From: Lichenicoccus sp963693035
GTDB taxonomy: Bacteria; Pseudomonadota; Alphaproteobacteria; Acetobacterales; Acetobacteraceae
Reading direction: 5' to 3'
Length of the DNA: 64,000 nt
Assembly: GCA_963693035.2 (NCBI GenBank)
Contig: CAXMMQ010000006.1
Location: forward strand, 186,001-250,000
The position numbers were made by a program, and so were the translations under genes. Below, in pieces: positions 1 through 8,115 of this stretch; the first letter of the stretch is position 1; each line of letters starts with the position of its first letter. The notes under the pieces were generated by a model, which worked only from the letters and a program-made list of their open reading frames with translations, did not search any database and had not been told where the DNA came from.

Positions 1-1116
1 GCGTATGCCGCCATCGGGCGCGAGATCGAGAGTGGCCGCGAACGAAGTCGCCGCATGCACGCCGTAGCCGACCAGAACGATCTCCGCCTCCACGCGGCTG
101 CCGTCATCGAGCCGCACCGCCTGCACGCGTATGTCGCCTTCGATCGCCACGATGCGGCGGGGCGCCAGGAAGGTCACCCCGTGCACCTCGTGCAGGCGGC
201 GGAACATGGTGCCGATCTCGGTGCCGAACTGACGCTCGAATGGGATTGCGGCATTCGCGACCACCGTCACCGGAACATCGCGCTCGCGCAGCGCCGATGC
301 CGCTTCCAGGCCGATGAACGACGCTCCCGCAATGACGACGCGCGCGCCGCCCTCCAGCGCCGGCAGCAGCGCGCGCGCATCGTCGAGCGACCGCAGCAGA
401 TGCACGCCCGGCAGCGTGGCGCCCGGCATGTCGGGCGCGCGCGCGATCCCGCCGGTGGCGATCAGCAGCGCATCGTACGACCGGATCGATCCGTCCGCGA
501 GCGTGACCCGGCCGGCCTCCTGGTCCAGCGCCACCGCCTCGCCCCGTACCCGCTCGATGCGGTGCGTGTCCCAGAACTCCGGCTCCCGCAGCGGCGACAC
601 CTCGTCCGGCTTCATCGCCCCCTGCAGCACGAACTTGCTGAGCGCGGTGCGATCGTACGGTGCGTCCGCCTCGACGCCGACCAGCACCACCCGGCCGGTG
701 AAGCCGAACTCGCGCAACGCCGCCGCCGCCGCGGTTCCGGCCGCACCCGCGCCGACGATCAGCATGGTGCGCGCATCCGCCGGGCCTTCCGCCACCGGCG
801 CCGGCGGCGGCAACGGCTGCTCCGAGACCCGCACGTCGCCATCGACGATCTCGACCGGATACCGGGTCAGCGGATCGAGCGCCGGCGGCTCCAGCAGCGC
901 GCCGTCGGCGATCGCGAAGCTCGCCTTGTGCCAGGGGCAGACCAGTCGCCCGTCACACACCGCGCCCTGCTCCAGCGGCGCCCCGGCATGCGGGCAGTCG
1001 GCGCCGAAGGCGTGCACTGTCGCGCCATCGCGCAGCAGCAGGATCGCGGTCTCGCCGAGGGTGACCCGCACCGGGCGATGCTGTTTCAGCGTGTGCAGTG
1101 TCGCGACCTTCTGCAT
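1..1116 (-). CDS. Rieske/FAD-dependent oxidoreductase (3' end cut by window edge)
   Basis: A single polypeptide joins an N-terminal Rieske [2Fe-2S] domain (C41-x-H43 and C60-x2-H63, with the tip sequence CPWH) to a FAD/NAD(P) pyridine-nucleotide-disulfide oxidoreductase domain that begins with GxGxxG around residues 122-127. A second dinucleotide motif (GASFIG) follows. Such fusions resemble ferredoxin-NAD reductases of oxygenase systems and AIF-like reductases; the electron acceptor cannot be named from the sequence. The ATG at 1116 has GGAG a few bases upstream. The frame is open to base 1, so about 372 residues are seen and the C-terminus is missing. It is followed upstream by a transporter on the same strand with a 75-base gap. 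Confidence 0.85.
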   Translation of the reverse strand, partial: MQKVATLHTLKQHRPVRVTLGETAILLLRDGATVHAFGADCPHAGAPLEQGAVCDGRLVCPWHKASFAIADGALLEPPALDPLTRYPVEIVDGDVRVSEQPLPPPAPVAEGPADARTMLIVGAGAAGTAAAAALREFGFTGRVVLVGVEADAPYDRTALSKFVLQGAMKPDEVSPLREPEFWDTHRIERVRGEAVALDQEAGRVTLADGSIRSYDALLIATGGIARAPDMPGATLPGVHLLRSLDDARALLPALEGGARVVIAGASFIGLEAASALRERDVPVTVVANAAIPFERQFGTEIGTMFRRLHEVHGVTFLAPRRIVAIEGDIRVQAVRLDDGSRVEAEIVLVGYGVHAATSFAATLDLAPDGGIR

Positions 1117-1191
1117 CGGATGCTCCCCAAGCCTGAGCAGGCGGAGCGCCCGACGCCGTCGCGGGTTGCCAGCCTTCGGCGCGTCGCCGGG

Positions 1192-2463
1192 TCAGGCGGG
1201 CTGGTCGGCCAGGTGCGGCATCGGCACGCCGGTCGCGCGCCATTGGCGGCGGAGCGGGCGCAGGACGAGGATGGCGAGACAGGCGGTCACCAGGTCGAGG
1301 CCGATGGTGATGGAGAACACCGGCACCCAGCCGCCGGCGGCTCCGTGCAGCAGGGCGGCGATGGGCCCACCGAGCAGCGAGCCGACGCCCTGCGCCATGT
1401 ACAGGCACCCGTAATTGGTGGTGGCGTGGCGAGGCCCGAAGGTGTCGGTCAGCACGGACGGGAACAGCGAGAAGATCTCGCCCCAGGCGAAGAACACCAC
1501 GCCGGACAGCAGGGCGAACCCGTAGGCGTCGTGGCGGAAGCCGAGCAGGAGGGCGATCGCGACCGCCTCGGCGAAAAAGGCGATCGCCATGGTCTCCTCG
1601 CGCCCGATCCGGTCGGACACGAAGCCGAAGAACGGACGCGTCAGGCCGTTGGTGACACGGTCGAAGGTAAGCGCGAACGGCAGCGCCGCGACGCCGAAGA
1701 CGAGCTGGTTGGCAACGCCGAACTCGTGCGCGAAGCTCGCGAAGTTGGCGGCGACCATCAGGCCGCCGGTCGACATCATCGTCATCATCGCGAACATCAG
1801 CCAGAACAGCCGCGTGCGGAGCATGGCGCCGGTGGCGACGCCCCAGATCGCGCCGGCCGCGCCGCCGATGCGAGCCTGCCGCGGCGCCAGATCGTGCGCC
1901 GGCATGCGCAGGAAGAGCGCCGCCAGCACGCCGAGCGCGCCGAGCCCGAGGCCGAAGACCAGGAGCGTGTGGCGGAAGCCGCTCGTCGCGATCATCGCGC
2001 TGACCGGGAAGGTGGTGAGCATCGCGCCCATGCCGTAGCCGGCGGCGACCACGCCTGCCGCAAAGCCGCGGCGATCAGGAAACCATCGCACCATCAGGCC
2101 GACGATGCCGACATAGACGATGCCGGTGCCAAGGCCGCAGAGCAGGCCGTAGCTCGCATAGAGGCCGACGAGCGAGGTTGCATAAGCGGAGGCCATCCAG
2201 CCGGCGCCGGACAGCGCCGCCCCGGTGGCGATCATCGCCTTTGGCCCGAACCGGTCGATCAGGATGCCCTGCGCCGGCGAGAAGAAGGTCTGCAGCACGA
2301 CCAGGGTGGTGAAAGTCACTTGAATGGCGGCGAGCGAGCTGTGCGTCGCGGCCTGGAACGGGTGGACGAACAGCGTCCAGACATATTGCGGGCTGGAAAT
2401 CGTCATCATCACGATCAGGCCGAGGGAAAGCTGCGTCCAGCGGCGTGTGTCGGTCGGGGGCAT
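1192..2463 (-). CDS. MFS transporter, oxalate/formate antiporter-like (OFA family)
   Basis: A 423-residue, very hydrophobic protein with about 12 membrane segments and the cytoplasmic-loop motif RWFPDRRGFAAG between segments 4 and 5, typical of the OxlT-like (oxalate:formate antiporter) branch of the major facilitator superfamily. It should exchange a small carboxylate across the inner membrane; the true substrate is not shown. I choose the ATG at 2463 because it has the ribosome-binding site GGAG and gives the normal MFS N-terminus; the frame is open further upstream but the extra 95 residues are Arg/Pro-rich and unlike the family. It may be co-transcribed with the Rieske/FAD enzyme downstream. 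Confidence 0.85.
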   Translation of the reverse strand: MPPTDTRRWTQLSLGLIVMMTISSPQYVWTLFVHPFQAATHSSLAAIQVTFTTLVVLQTFFSPAQGILIDRFGPKAMIATGAALSGAGWMASAYATSLVGLYASYGLLCGLGTGIVYVGIVGLMVRWFPDRRGFAAGVVAAGYGMGAMLTTFPVSAMIATSGFRHTLLVFGLGLGALGVLAALFLRMPAHDLAPRQARIGGAAGAIWGVATGAMLRTRLFWLMFAMMTMMSTGGLMVAANFASFAHEFGVANQLVFGVAALPFALTFDRVTNGLTRPFFGFVSDRIGREETMAIAFFAEAVAIALLLGFRHDAYGFALLSGVVFFAWGEIFSLFPSVLTDTFGPRHATTNYGCLYMAQGVGSLLGGPIAALLHGAAGGWVPVFSITIGLDLVTACLAILVLRPLRRQWRATGVPMPHLADQPA

Positions 2464-2866
2464 GGCGGCTCCGGGTAGCGAGGTCCGGTCCCCGCCGATG
2501 CAGGAGGCGTGCCTGGACTGGCAAACCGGCCGCCGCGAGCCCGTTGTCACAATCAGCGGAGAGGCATTCCCACCATGGCGGACCGGCACAACCCCTGCCT
2601 GCGGTTCGGTGTCGCAGCACCGGCCGAAAAGCACCGCGGGGCGAGAGGGACGATTCGGTGATCGGCAAGGCCTGTGCGGCCAGCAACACCGCCTTCGGCT
2701 TCTTACGAGCGTCTCGGATCCGGTGCAGAACGCGGCGCTGCCCGCCAAGGTGCAGGGGGACTGGGGCAGCGTCGTGTACGACGCCTATGGCTTCTATACG
2801 AGCTGCAACGGCGCACTCGCGGCCTGGGCGGTGCTGGTGGGTGCCGGCGGATCCTGACCGCTCTGC
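2464..2866. other. 403-base gap with a possible gene remnant
   Basis: No intact gene is seen. On the plus strand, bases about 2714 to 2857 translate into a protein-like tail (it contains DPVQNAALPAKVQGDWGSVV and then DAYGFYTSCNGALAAWAVL) that ends at a TGA at 2855, while the bases just before it look coding in another frame. This could be the 3' remnant of a lost gene; I recognise no family. The part next to 2463 should hold the promoter of the OxlT-like transporter. Confidence 0.35.
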
Positions 2867-3415
2867 CTACAGGATCTCGCTGACCGCGATCGCCGCGCGG
2901 CAGCCGAGCTTGATCACCCGCGACATCGCGCGATAGGCCGGGGCCAGCTCGGCCTCGTGGGCCAGGCCGATATCGCGATGCTCCAGCTCCTCGGCGCGGA
3001 ACCGCTCGATGGTGTCGCGCAACTCGCCCTCTTCCGGCCCCAGGCTCGCCGCCTGCGCCGCGTAGTGCTCGTCGATCGCCTCCTCGACCGCCACCGTGCA
3101 GGCCATCGCGGCCCGCTCGCCGATCGCCGCAGTGACCGCGCCAAGCGCGAACCCCGCCACGTGCCAGATCGGCAGCAGCGCCGTCGGGCGCACGCGACGG
3201 CGGGCCACCAGGGCTTCAAACACCTGCTTGTGGTGGGTCTCCTGCTCCTTCATGTGGCGCAGGATGTCGCCCTTGGCACCCCGGCCGAGCACCGCGAGCT
3301 GGCCTTGATAGATGCGCTCGGCGCCGTACTCGCCGGCATGGTCCACCCGGATCATGCGGCTGATCCGGGTGGCCTGGTCCGGCTCCCCGGGCTGCGGATT
3401 ATGAACCTGGCTCAT
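2867..3415 (-). CDS. coq7: 2-polyprenyl-3-methyl-6-methoxy-1,4-benzoquinol hydroxylase (demethoxyubiquinone hydroxylase)
   Basis: The 182-residue protein has the complete Coq7 di-iron carboxylate pattern: GEYGAE near residues 28-33, ExxH at 59-62, then EEAIDEH and EELEH in the C-terminal half. It hydroxylates demethoxyubiquinol with O2 in the penultimate step of ubiquinone synthesis, at the inner membrane surface. Its ATG overlaps the stop of dsbB (ATGA), with GGAG upstream, so it is translated as the last gene of otsB-otsA-dsbB-coq7. Length matches bacterial Coq7. Confidence 0.95.
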   Translation of the reverse strand: MSQVHNPQPGEPDQATRISRMIRVDHAGEYGAERIYQGQLAVLGRGAKGDILRHMKEQETHHKQVFEALVARRRVRPTALLPIWHVAGFALGAVTAAIGERAAMACTVAVEEAIDEHYAAQAASLGPEEGELRDTIERFRAEELEHRDIGLAHEAELAPAYRAMSRVIKLGCRAAIAVSEIL

Positions 3416-3921
3416 GCTGCTCTCCGAGGGCGCTGCCATGCGAGGCTGGCAGCCACGAGAACCGACATGGTGAGGGCATAGAACAAGTCCAGCGTTGCCA
3501 TCGAGATCGGCAGCCAGTTGATCAGCCGGTTCGGCGCGTCGCAGGACTTGGCGGGACGCAGTGGCATCGAGGCGAGCCGCGTGGCCATGCTGCTGCCCAT
3601 GCCGAGACGACTGAAATGCGGCGCCATGCATTGCGGCAGCGGATCCGGCCACCAGGACTGCTCGACGCCGACATGGGTGAGCGCGAGCGCGATCGAGGCC
3701 AGCAGCGGCAGGGCGAGCAGCGGCACCATGGCGCGGGCAACGCGACCGGGCGCCAGGATCACCACGACGCCAAGCAGCGCCAGCACCCGGTATGGCCAGC
3801 GTTCCATCAGGCACAGCGCGCAGGGCGCCATCGCCATCCTGTGCTCGGCATACCAGGCAATCGACAGGGCCGCGACGCCGCCGAGCAGGGCGAGCGTGCC
3901 GGCGCCGGTCTCAGCCCGCAT
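3412..3921 (-). CDS. dsbB: Disulfide bond formation protein B
   Basis: A 169-residue four-helix inner-membrane protein with the first redox pair C34-x2-C37 (PCALC) and a second pair C98/C127 in the long periplasmic loop, the DsbB/VKOR-like arrangement. It reoxidises DsbA and passes electrons to ubiquinone. The position directly before coq7, the ubiquinone hydroxylase, is a sensible functional pairing. The start overlaps the 3' end of otsA by 11 bases and the stop overlaps coq7 by 4, so the operon is translationally coupled. Confidence 0.93.
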   Translation of the reverse strand: MRAETGAGTLALLGGVAALSIAWYAEHRMAMAPCALCLMERWPYRVLALLGVVVILAPGRVARAMVPLLALPLLASIALALTHVGVEQSWWPDPLPQCMAPHFSRLGMGSSMATRLASMPLRPAKSCDAPNRLINWLPISMATLDLFYALTMSVLVAASLAWQRPRRAA

Positions 3922-5275
3922 GCGGCTTCTGCTGGTCCAGCGCCTCGAGGAAGCTGCGCGCCCAGCTCGCCGCGGTGACCACGTGCACGGCCCGGTCCAT
4001 CGCCTGCCAGCGCTCGATGCGCTCGGGCTTGCCCATCGACAGCGCCTGGTGCAGCCCCTCGGCGATCTCGTCCGGGTCGTACGGGTTGACCATCACCGCC
4101 TGGCCCAGCTCCGGCGCGGCGCCGGCGAAGCGCGACAGCACCAGCACGCCGGGATCGGCCGGATCCTGGGCCGCGACATATTCCTTGGCGACCAGGTTCA
4201 TGCCGTCGCGCAACGGCGTCACCAGGGCGACGCGGGCATAGCGGTGGAAGCCCGCCAGCGTCGGGCGCGGGATCGCCCGGGTGATGTAGCGGATCGGCAT
4301 CCAGTCGAACTCGGCCCACTCGCCATTGATGCGGCCGGCCTGCTCGTCGAGCCGTCGGCGCAGCGCCTTGTATTCGGCGACATCGCCACGCGAGACCGGC
4401 GCCACCTGCAAAAACGTGACCTTGCCGCGATGCTCCGGGAAGCGCTTGAGCAGCCGCTCGTAGCCCTGGAAGCGCTGCGGCAGGCCCTTGGAATAGTCGA
4501 GCCGGTCGACGCCCAGGATGAGCGCGCGGTCGTGCATGCTCTCGCGGAGGCGCTCGAGATCGGCGCCGCCCACCGCCCTTTCCGCCTGCGAGGCGAACTC
4601 GTCCGGATCGATTCCGATCGGAAACGCGCCGGTCGCAGCGGTCACATTCTCCGCCGCCAGCGCCTGGTCGACATGCAGCCGGTCCTCCCCGGTCTGCAGC
4701 CCGACCAGCTCGTAGCTGGCCAGCGAGCGGATCAGGTGCGGCGCGCCCGGCAGCGCGCCGAACAGTGCCACCGGCGGGAACGGGGTGTGCAGGAAGAAGC
4801 CGATGCGGTTGCGAACGCCGATGGCGCGCAGCGCCTCGCCGAGCGGGATCAGGTGGTAGTCCTGCACCCAGATCACGTCGTCTGGCCGCAGCAGCGGCAA
4901 CAGCGTCCGCGCGAACAGCGTGTTCACGTCGAGATAGGTTTCGAGGTCCTCGCGACTGTATTCGACCAGTCCCATCCGGTAGTGGAACAGCGGCCACAGG
5001 ATGCGGTTCGAGAAGCCCTGGTAGAAGCCCTTGTGCTGCTGCTGGGTGAGATCGATGGTGGCGTAGGTGACGCCGCCCTGGGTGCTGGTCTTGGGCTTGG
5101 CCTCGCCATCCTTGGCGTGCCCGGCCTTGGTGCCGCTGATCTGGCCGGACCAGCCGAACCAGAGCGTCGGCTGGCCGCCGATCGCATCCTTCAGTCCGAC
5201 CGCCAGGCCCCCCGCCGGATGGCCGCGTTCACGCGGCGACGGCACGCGGTTGGAGACGACGACTAGACGGCCCAC
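3911..5275 (-). CDS. otsA: Alpha,alpha-trehalose-phosphate synthase
   Basis: The protein opens with GRLVVVSNRVPSP and carries the GT20 landmarks GGLAVGL, VWVQDYHLIPLG, LGVDRLDYSKGLPQR and LRDGMNLVAKEY. It makes trehalose 6-phosphate from UDP-glucose and glucose 6-phosphate in the cytoplasm, usually for osmotic and desiccation protection. I take the GTG at 5275, five bases after a strong AGGAG and overlapping the end of otsB by 13 bases; this gives 454 residues, the normal size. A longer ATG start would add residues that overlap otsB and do not resemble the family. Confidence 0.95.
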   Translation of the reverse strand: MGRLVVVSNRVPSPRERGHPAGGLAVGLKDAIGGQPTLWFGWSGQISGTKAGHAKDGEAKPKTSTQGGVTYATIDLTQQQHKGFYQGFSNRILWPLFHYRMGLVEYSREDLETYLDVNTLFARTLLPLLRPDDVIWVQDYHLIPLGEALRAIGVRNRIGFFLHTPFPPVALFGALPGAPHLIRSLASYELVGLQTGEDRLHVDQALAAENVTAATGAFPIGIDPDEFASQAERAVGGADLERLRESMHDRALILGVDRLDYSKGLPQRFQGYERLLKRFPEHRGKVTFLQVAPVSRGDVAEYKALRRRLDEQAGRINGEWAEFDWMPIRYITRAIPRPTLAGFHRYARVALVTPLRDGMNLVAKEYVAAQDPADPGVLVLSRFAGAAPELGQAVMVNPYDPDEIAEGLHQALSMGKPERIERWQAMDRAVHVVTAASWARSFLEALDQQKPHAG

Positions 5276-6015
5276 GCACGCTCCTCTCCCGCCGCCAGCG
5301 CCGTCAGCCATCGCCTGACGCTCTCGGGCTCGTCGAAATCATCCGGGATGCGGTAGCCGGTGCCGCCGAGCTCGATGGCGGCGCGAATGCCGTCCTCGTC
5401 GGTGACGTCGTCGCCGATGAACACCGGGAGACGGCCGGCGAACGGCGGCTGCTGCATCAGCGCGCGCACCGCGGATCCCTTGTCGGTGCCGCTCGGCCGG
5501 ATCTCCCAGGCCATCTTCGCGGTCTGCACGTGGAAGCGGTCGCCGGCGCCGGCCACCATCCGGTCCGCCGCCTCGCGCAACCGGTCGGCGGCCTGCGGCG
5601 CGCCACGGAAGTGCAGCACGAACCCGGTCGCCTTGCGCTCCACCCGCACGCCCGGGTTGGCCGTCGCGAGCGCCTCGGCCTCGTCGAGCCAGCCGGCCGG
5701 GATGGCGGGCACCGCGACCCGCACGAGACCGGCGTCCGGGCTGCGGCGCATGGCGATGCCGTGCTCGCCGGCGACGGCATACGGGATGCCGGGCAGGAAC
5801 TCGTCGATCTGCGCGATCGGACGCCCGGTCACCAGCGCGAGCGCGTCGCCGCACAGCGCGCGCAGCCGGCGCAGCGTATCCGGCAGGCCGTCGGCCACGC
5901 GCACCAGCTCGGGGGCTGGCGCGATATCGACCAGCGTGCCGTCGAAATCGAGCAGGAACGCCGCGCGCTCCGGCGGCGGCAGCGGCGGCCGTATGCTGTC
6001 GGGCAGGTTCGTCAT
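5263..6015 (-). CDS. otsB: Trehalose-6-phosphate phosphatase
   Basis: A 250-residue HAD-superfamily phosphatase: DFDGTLVD (nucleophile D23, acid D25) opens the domain, and GDDVTDEDG supplies the magnesium-binding acidic residues near the end. It removes phosphate from trehalose 6-phosphate made by the next gene, with which it overlaps. ATG 6015 is chosen because the open frame further upstream is Arg-rich and runs into DUF2155. This is the first gene of the otsB-otsA-dsbB-coq7 operon. Confidence 0.93.
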   Translation of the reverse strand: MTNLPDSIRPPLPPPERAAFLLDFDGTLVDIAPAPELVRVADGLPDTLRRLRALCGDALALVTGRPIAQIDEFLPGIPYAVAGEHGIAMRRSPDAGLVRVAVPAIPAGWLDEAEALATANPGVRVERKATGFVLHFRGAPQAADRLREAADRMVAGAGDRFHVQTAKMAWEIRPSGTDKGSAVRALMQQPPFAGRLPVFIGDDVTDEDGIRAAIELGGTGYRIPDDFDEPESVRRWLTALAAGEERAWAV

Positions 6016-6049
6016 GGTGCCTGGATCATGTCGGATTGCATGGACCGGT

Positions 6050-6730
6050 TCAGTTCTGCGGCGCCGGCGGATCGGGCGGCTGCCCGGGAGTGTCCGGACC
6101 CGCGTTCGGATCGGGTTGGCCGGTGGGATAGACCGGATCGGGCGCCTGGTCGACGGCACCGGGCGGCTTTCCGTTGGTCGACGCATCGCCCTGGCTCGGG
6201 GTCTCGCTCTGGATCGTCGGCTCACCCGGCTGATCGGCACCGGACTGGTCGGTCCCGATCTGCCCAGCGGCGGGCAACGCCGGCGGTGGCACGGCGGCGA
6301 CCAGCGGCGGGGCCACCGGCGCCACCTCGTCGCCGGCGCAGGCGACCAGTTGCACCCCGTAGACCGGGCTCTCGAAGATATCGACGAACGGCTCGGCGGC
6401 GAACATCCAGCCGGTGAACGACTTGGTGTCGGGATGCCGGTCCTGCACCGCGACCGCGGCGGCGGCGTCCGGCGGCAGGCCGGGCGGATGCACCAGGCAG
6501 TTCTGCACAGTGATGGTCAGGCTCTTGTAGGTGCCGGCCTGTCCGGCGGCGATGGTCAGGGTCTCGGTATGCGCGTCCAGCTTGTCCAGCACGCGCACCA
6601 CCGCCTGCGCCCGGCCCTGCCAGGTATCGGGCGGATACAGCGTCGGCGGCGTCACCAGTTCCGCCGCCCGGGCGCCCGGCGCCAGACATGCCAGCATCGC
6701 AACGGTCACGATGTGAAGGCCCAGCCTCAT
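6050..6730 (-). CDS. DUF2155 domain-containing exported protein
   Basis: The sequence begins with a clear Sec signal (hydrophobic core IVTVAMLACLAPG, cleavage after ARA), then a compact domain rich in conserved DUF2155-type features (RVLDKLDA, ITVQNCL, FTGWMFAAEP), and a C-terminal tail of about 90 residues made mostly of Pro, Gly, Gln and Asp. DUF2155 proteins are widespread in alphaproteobacteria beside respiratory and Mla genes; no biochemical role is known to me. Starts at 6748 and 6754 are also in frame; 6730 is preferred for GGGAGG just upstream although the spacing is short. Confidence 0.75.
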   Translation of the reverse strand: MRLGLHIVTVAMLACLAPGARAAELVTPPTLYPPDTWQGRAQAVVRVLDKLDAHTETLTIAAGQAGTYKSLTITVQNCLVHPPGLPPDAAAAVAVQDRHPDTKSFTGWMFAAEPFVDIFESPVYGVQLVACAGDEVAPVAPPLVAAVPPPALPAAGQIGTDQSGADQPGEPTIQSETPSQGDASTNGKPPGAVDQAPDPVYPTGQPDPNAGPDTPGQPPDPPAPQN

Positions 6731-6755
6731 GCGCCTCCCGGATCTCATGCGCATC

Positions 6756-6962
6756 TCAGGCGGTCCGCTTCGGCGTCTCGAGCGCGTCCACCATGCCGGC
6801 CAGGATGCGCCGCATCGCGTCCGGGTCGACGCCCATCAGCACCGCATCCTCGAACGCATCGCGCAGCACATCCTGCAGTTCGGCACGGTTCTCCTCCAGC
6901 ACCCGCAGCTTCTCGCGGCAGGAGACCCGCGTGCCGTCGGCCTGCGGCCAGTCCGGGGTCAT
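6756..6962 (-). CDS. Small conserved hypothetical protein (68 aa)
   Basis: An acidic, largely helical 68-residue protein (core LRVLEENRAELQDVLRDAF, then a second helix ending in ALETPKR) with no signal or membrane segment. It lies in the same orientation between mlaD and DUF2155 with gaps of 27 and a few bases, so it is very probably part of that transcription unit. I do not recognise the family. The coupling and the coding-like residue composition support a real gene. Confidence 0.6.
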   Translation of the reverse strand: MTPDWPQADGTRVSCREKLRVLEENRAELQDVLRDAFEDAVLMGVDPDAMRRILAGMVDALETPKRTA

Positions 6963-6989
6963 CGTTGCCTGCCCACGCGACGACCCGGC

Positions 6990-7571
6990 TCAGTGGTTCG
7001 GCAGGTCGTCGGGCTTGTCCGGCGCCGGCGCCGGGTGGCCCTGCTTGTCCGCCTGTGCCTGCTTAGTCGCCGCTGCCTGCTTCGTCATCGTGTCGGTGAC
7101 GGTGAAGATGAACTTGCTGAGCAACTGCTCCAGGCTGATCGAGCCCTGGGTCTGGGTGATGCGGCCACCCGGCTTCAAGGTGCCGTCGGCGCCGCCGGGG
7201 GCCAATGCCAGGTACTTGCCGCCGAGCAAGCTGTCCGACGTCACCACGATCGAGCTGTCCGGGGGCAGCCTGATGTCGGGCCGCACGGTCAGCGTCACGA
7301 TCGCCTGGAAGGTCTTCGGATCGACCGCCTCGGACACCACCTGGCCCACCGCGACGCCAGCCATCCGCACGTCCGAACCCACATCCAGTCCGTCGACATG
7401 GTCGAACTGAGCCGTCAGCTCGTAGCCGGGCTGCGAGCGGCGGCCGTTGCCGATCACCGCGGCCGTGATCAGGCCCGCCAGCAACACCAGCACCACGAGA
7501 CCCGCCAGCAGCTCGACCGGGTCGTGCCGACGTCGCGCCGGTAGCGCCTGCTCTGCCTCCGCGACCGCCAT
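6990..7571 (-). CDS. mlaD: Outer-membrane lipid asymmetry protein MlaD (MCE domain)
   Basis: One N-terminal membrane anchor (about residues 19-41) is followed by a single MCE domain (YELTAQFDHVDGLDVGSDVR, then SLLGGKYLAL). MlaD is the periplasmic lipid-binding hexamer of the MlaFEDB phospholipid ABC transporter, which moves mislocalised phospholipids from the outer membrane. A charged Gln/Lys/Pro tail follows the MCE fold. The ATPase and permease are not in this window. Its stop-start distance to NDUFA12 is 3 bases, so the two are co-transcribed, an arrangement common in alphaproteobacteria. Confidence 0.9.
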   Translation of the reverse strand: MAVAEAEQALPARRRHDPVELLAGLVVLVLLAGLITAAVIGNGRRSQPGYELTAQFDHVDGLDVGSDVRMAGVAVGQVVSEAVDPKTFQAIVTLTVRPDIRLPPDSSIVVTSDSLLGGKYLALAPGGADGTLKPGGRITQTQGSISLEQLLSKFIFTVTDTMTKQAAATKQAQADKQGHPAPAPDKPDDLPNH

Positions 7572-7574
7572 CGC

Positions 7575-7934
7575 TCAGCTATCCGGCGTCCAGGCTTCGT
7601 AGTCACCTGTCGAGGTCGGCCGCCTGCCGCCATTATAGTCGCTGCCCGGCGGACGGTAGCCGCCCGGCTCGCCGGTCAAGTTGGGCTGGAACGGCAGTTG
7701 CCAGGGTTGCCGCGCGGTCGGCGGCAGCGGCTCGGCCTCGACATTGTGCAGCCAGTTCCACCATTCCGCCGGCACGCTGGAAGGATCCTCGCCGGGCCGG
7801 TAGATCACCCAGCGCCTGATGCGTCGATTCGGCACCCGCGGGCGCCGGTCCTCGTAATAGGCGCGGCCGTCCGCATCCCTGCCGATCAACCGTCCCCTGA
7901 ACATCGTGAAGAGCCGCGTGCCGATGGTGGTCAT
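7575..7934 (-). CDS. NADH:ubiquinone oxidoreductase subunit NDUFA12
   Basis: A 119-residue homologue of the mitochondrial accessory subunit B17.2: it shows GTRLFTMFRGRLIGRD, YYED, NRRIRRWVIYRPGEDPSSVP and AEWWNWLHN, all family hallmarks. It binds the peripheral arm of respiratory complex I. ATG 7934 gives the usual N-terminus, though no good ribosome-binding site precedes it; the frame is open upstream. It heads the NDUFA12-mlaD-DUF2155 unit and is divergent from the TSCPD gene, with a shared 180-base promoter region. Confidence 0.9.
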   Translation of the reverse strand: MTTIGTRLFTMFRGRLIGRDADGRAYYEDRRPRVPNRRIRRWVIYRPGEDPSSVPAEWWNWLHNVEAEPLPPTARQPWQLPFQPNLTGEPGGYRPPGSDYNGGRRPTSTGDYEAWTPDS

Positions 7935-8115
7935 GCAGAAGCGTATAGCCACCCCGTCCGCACCGGTCCATCCGCGTGCCATGGGCGGCTGGCCCGGAGC
8001 AAGGCGGTTCAACCGCGCGAGTTATCCCGGATATCCCCAATATGCAGTGGGGTGTATAGTTCTGAAGCCCAACATACAGCTTGGGCAGGGCCTCGCGGTT
8101 CGCTAGCATCCCGGC

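Noticed and set aside
55..2478. Very long open frame on the plus strand (807 codons)
   Set aside because: Its product is Arg/His/Gln-rich without any fold-like pattern. It is antisense to the Rieske/FAD enzyme and the transporter, whose motifs are clear.
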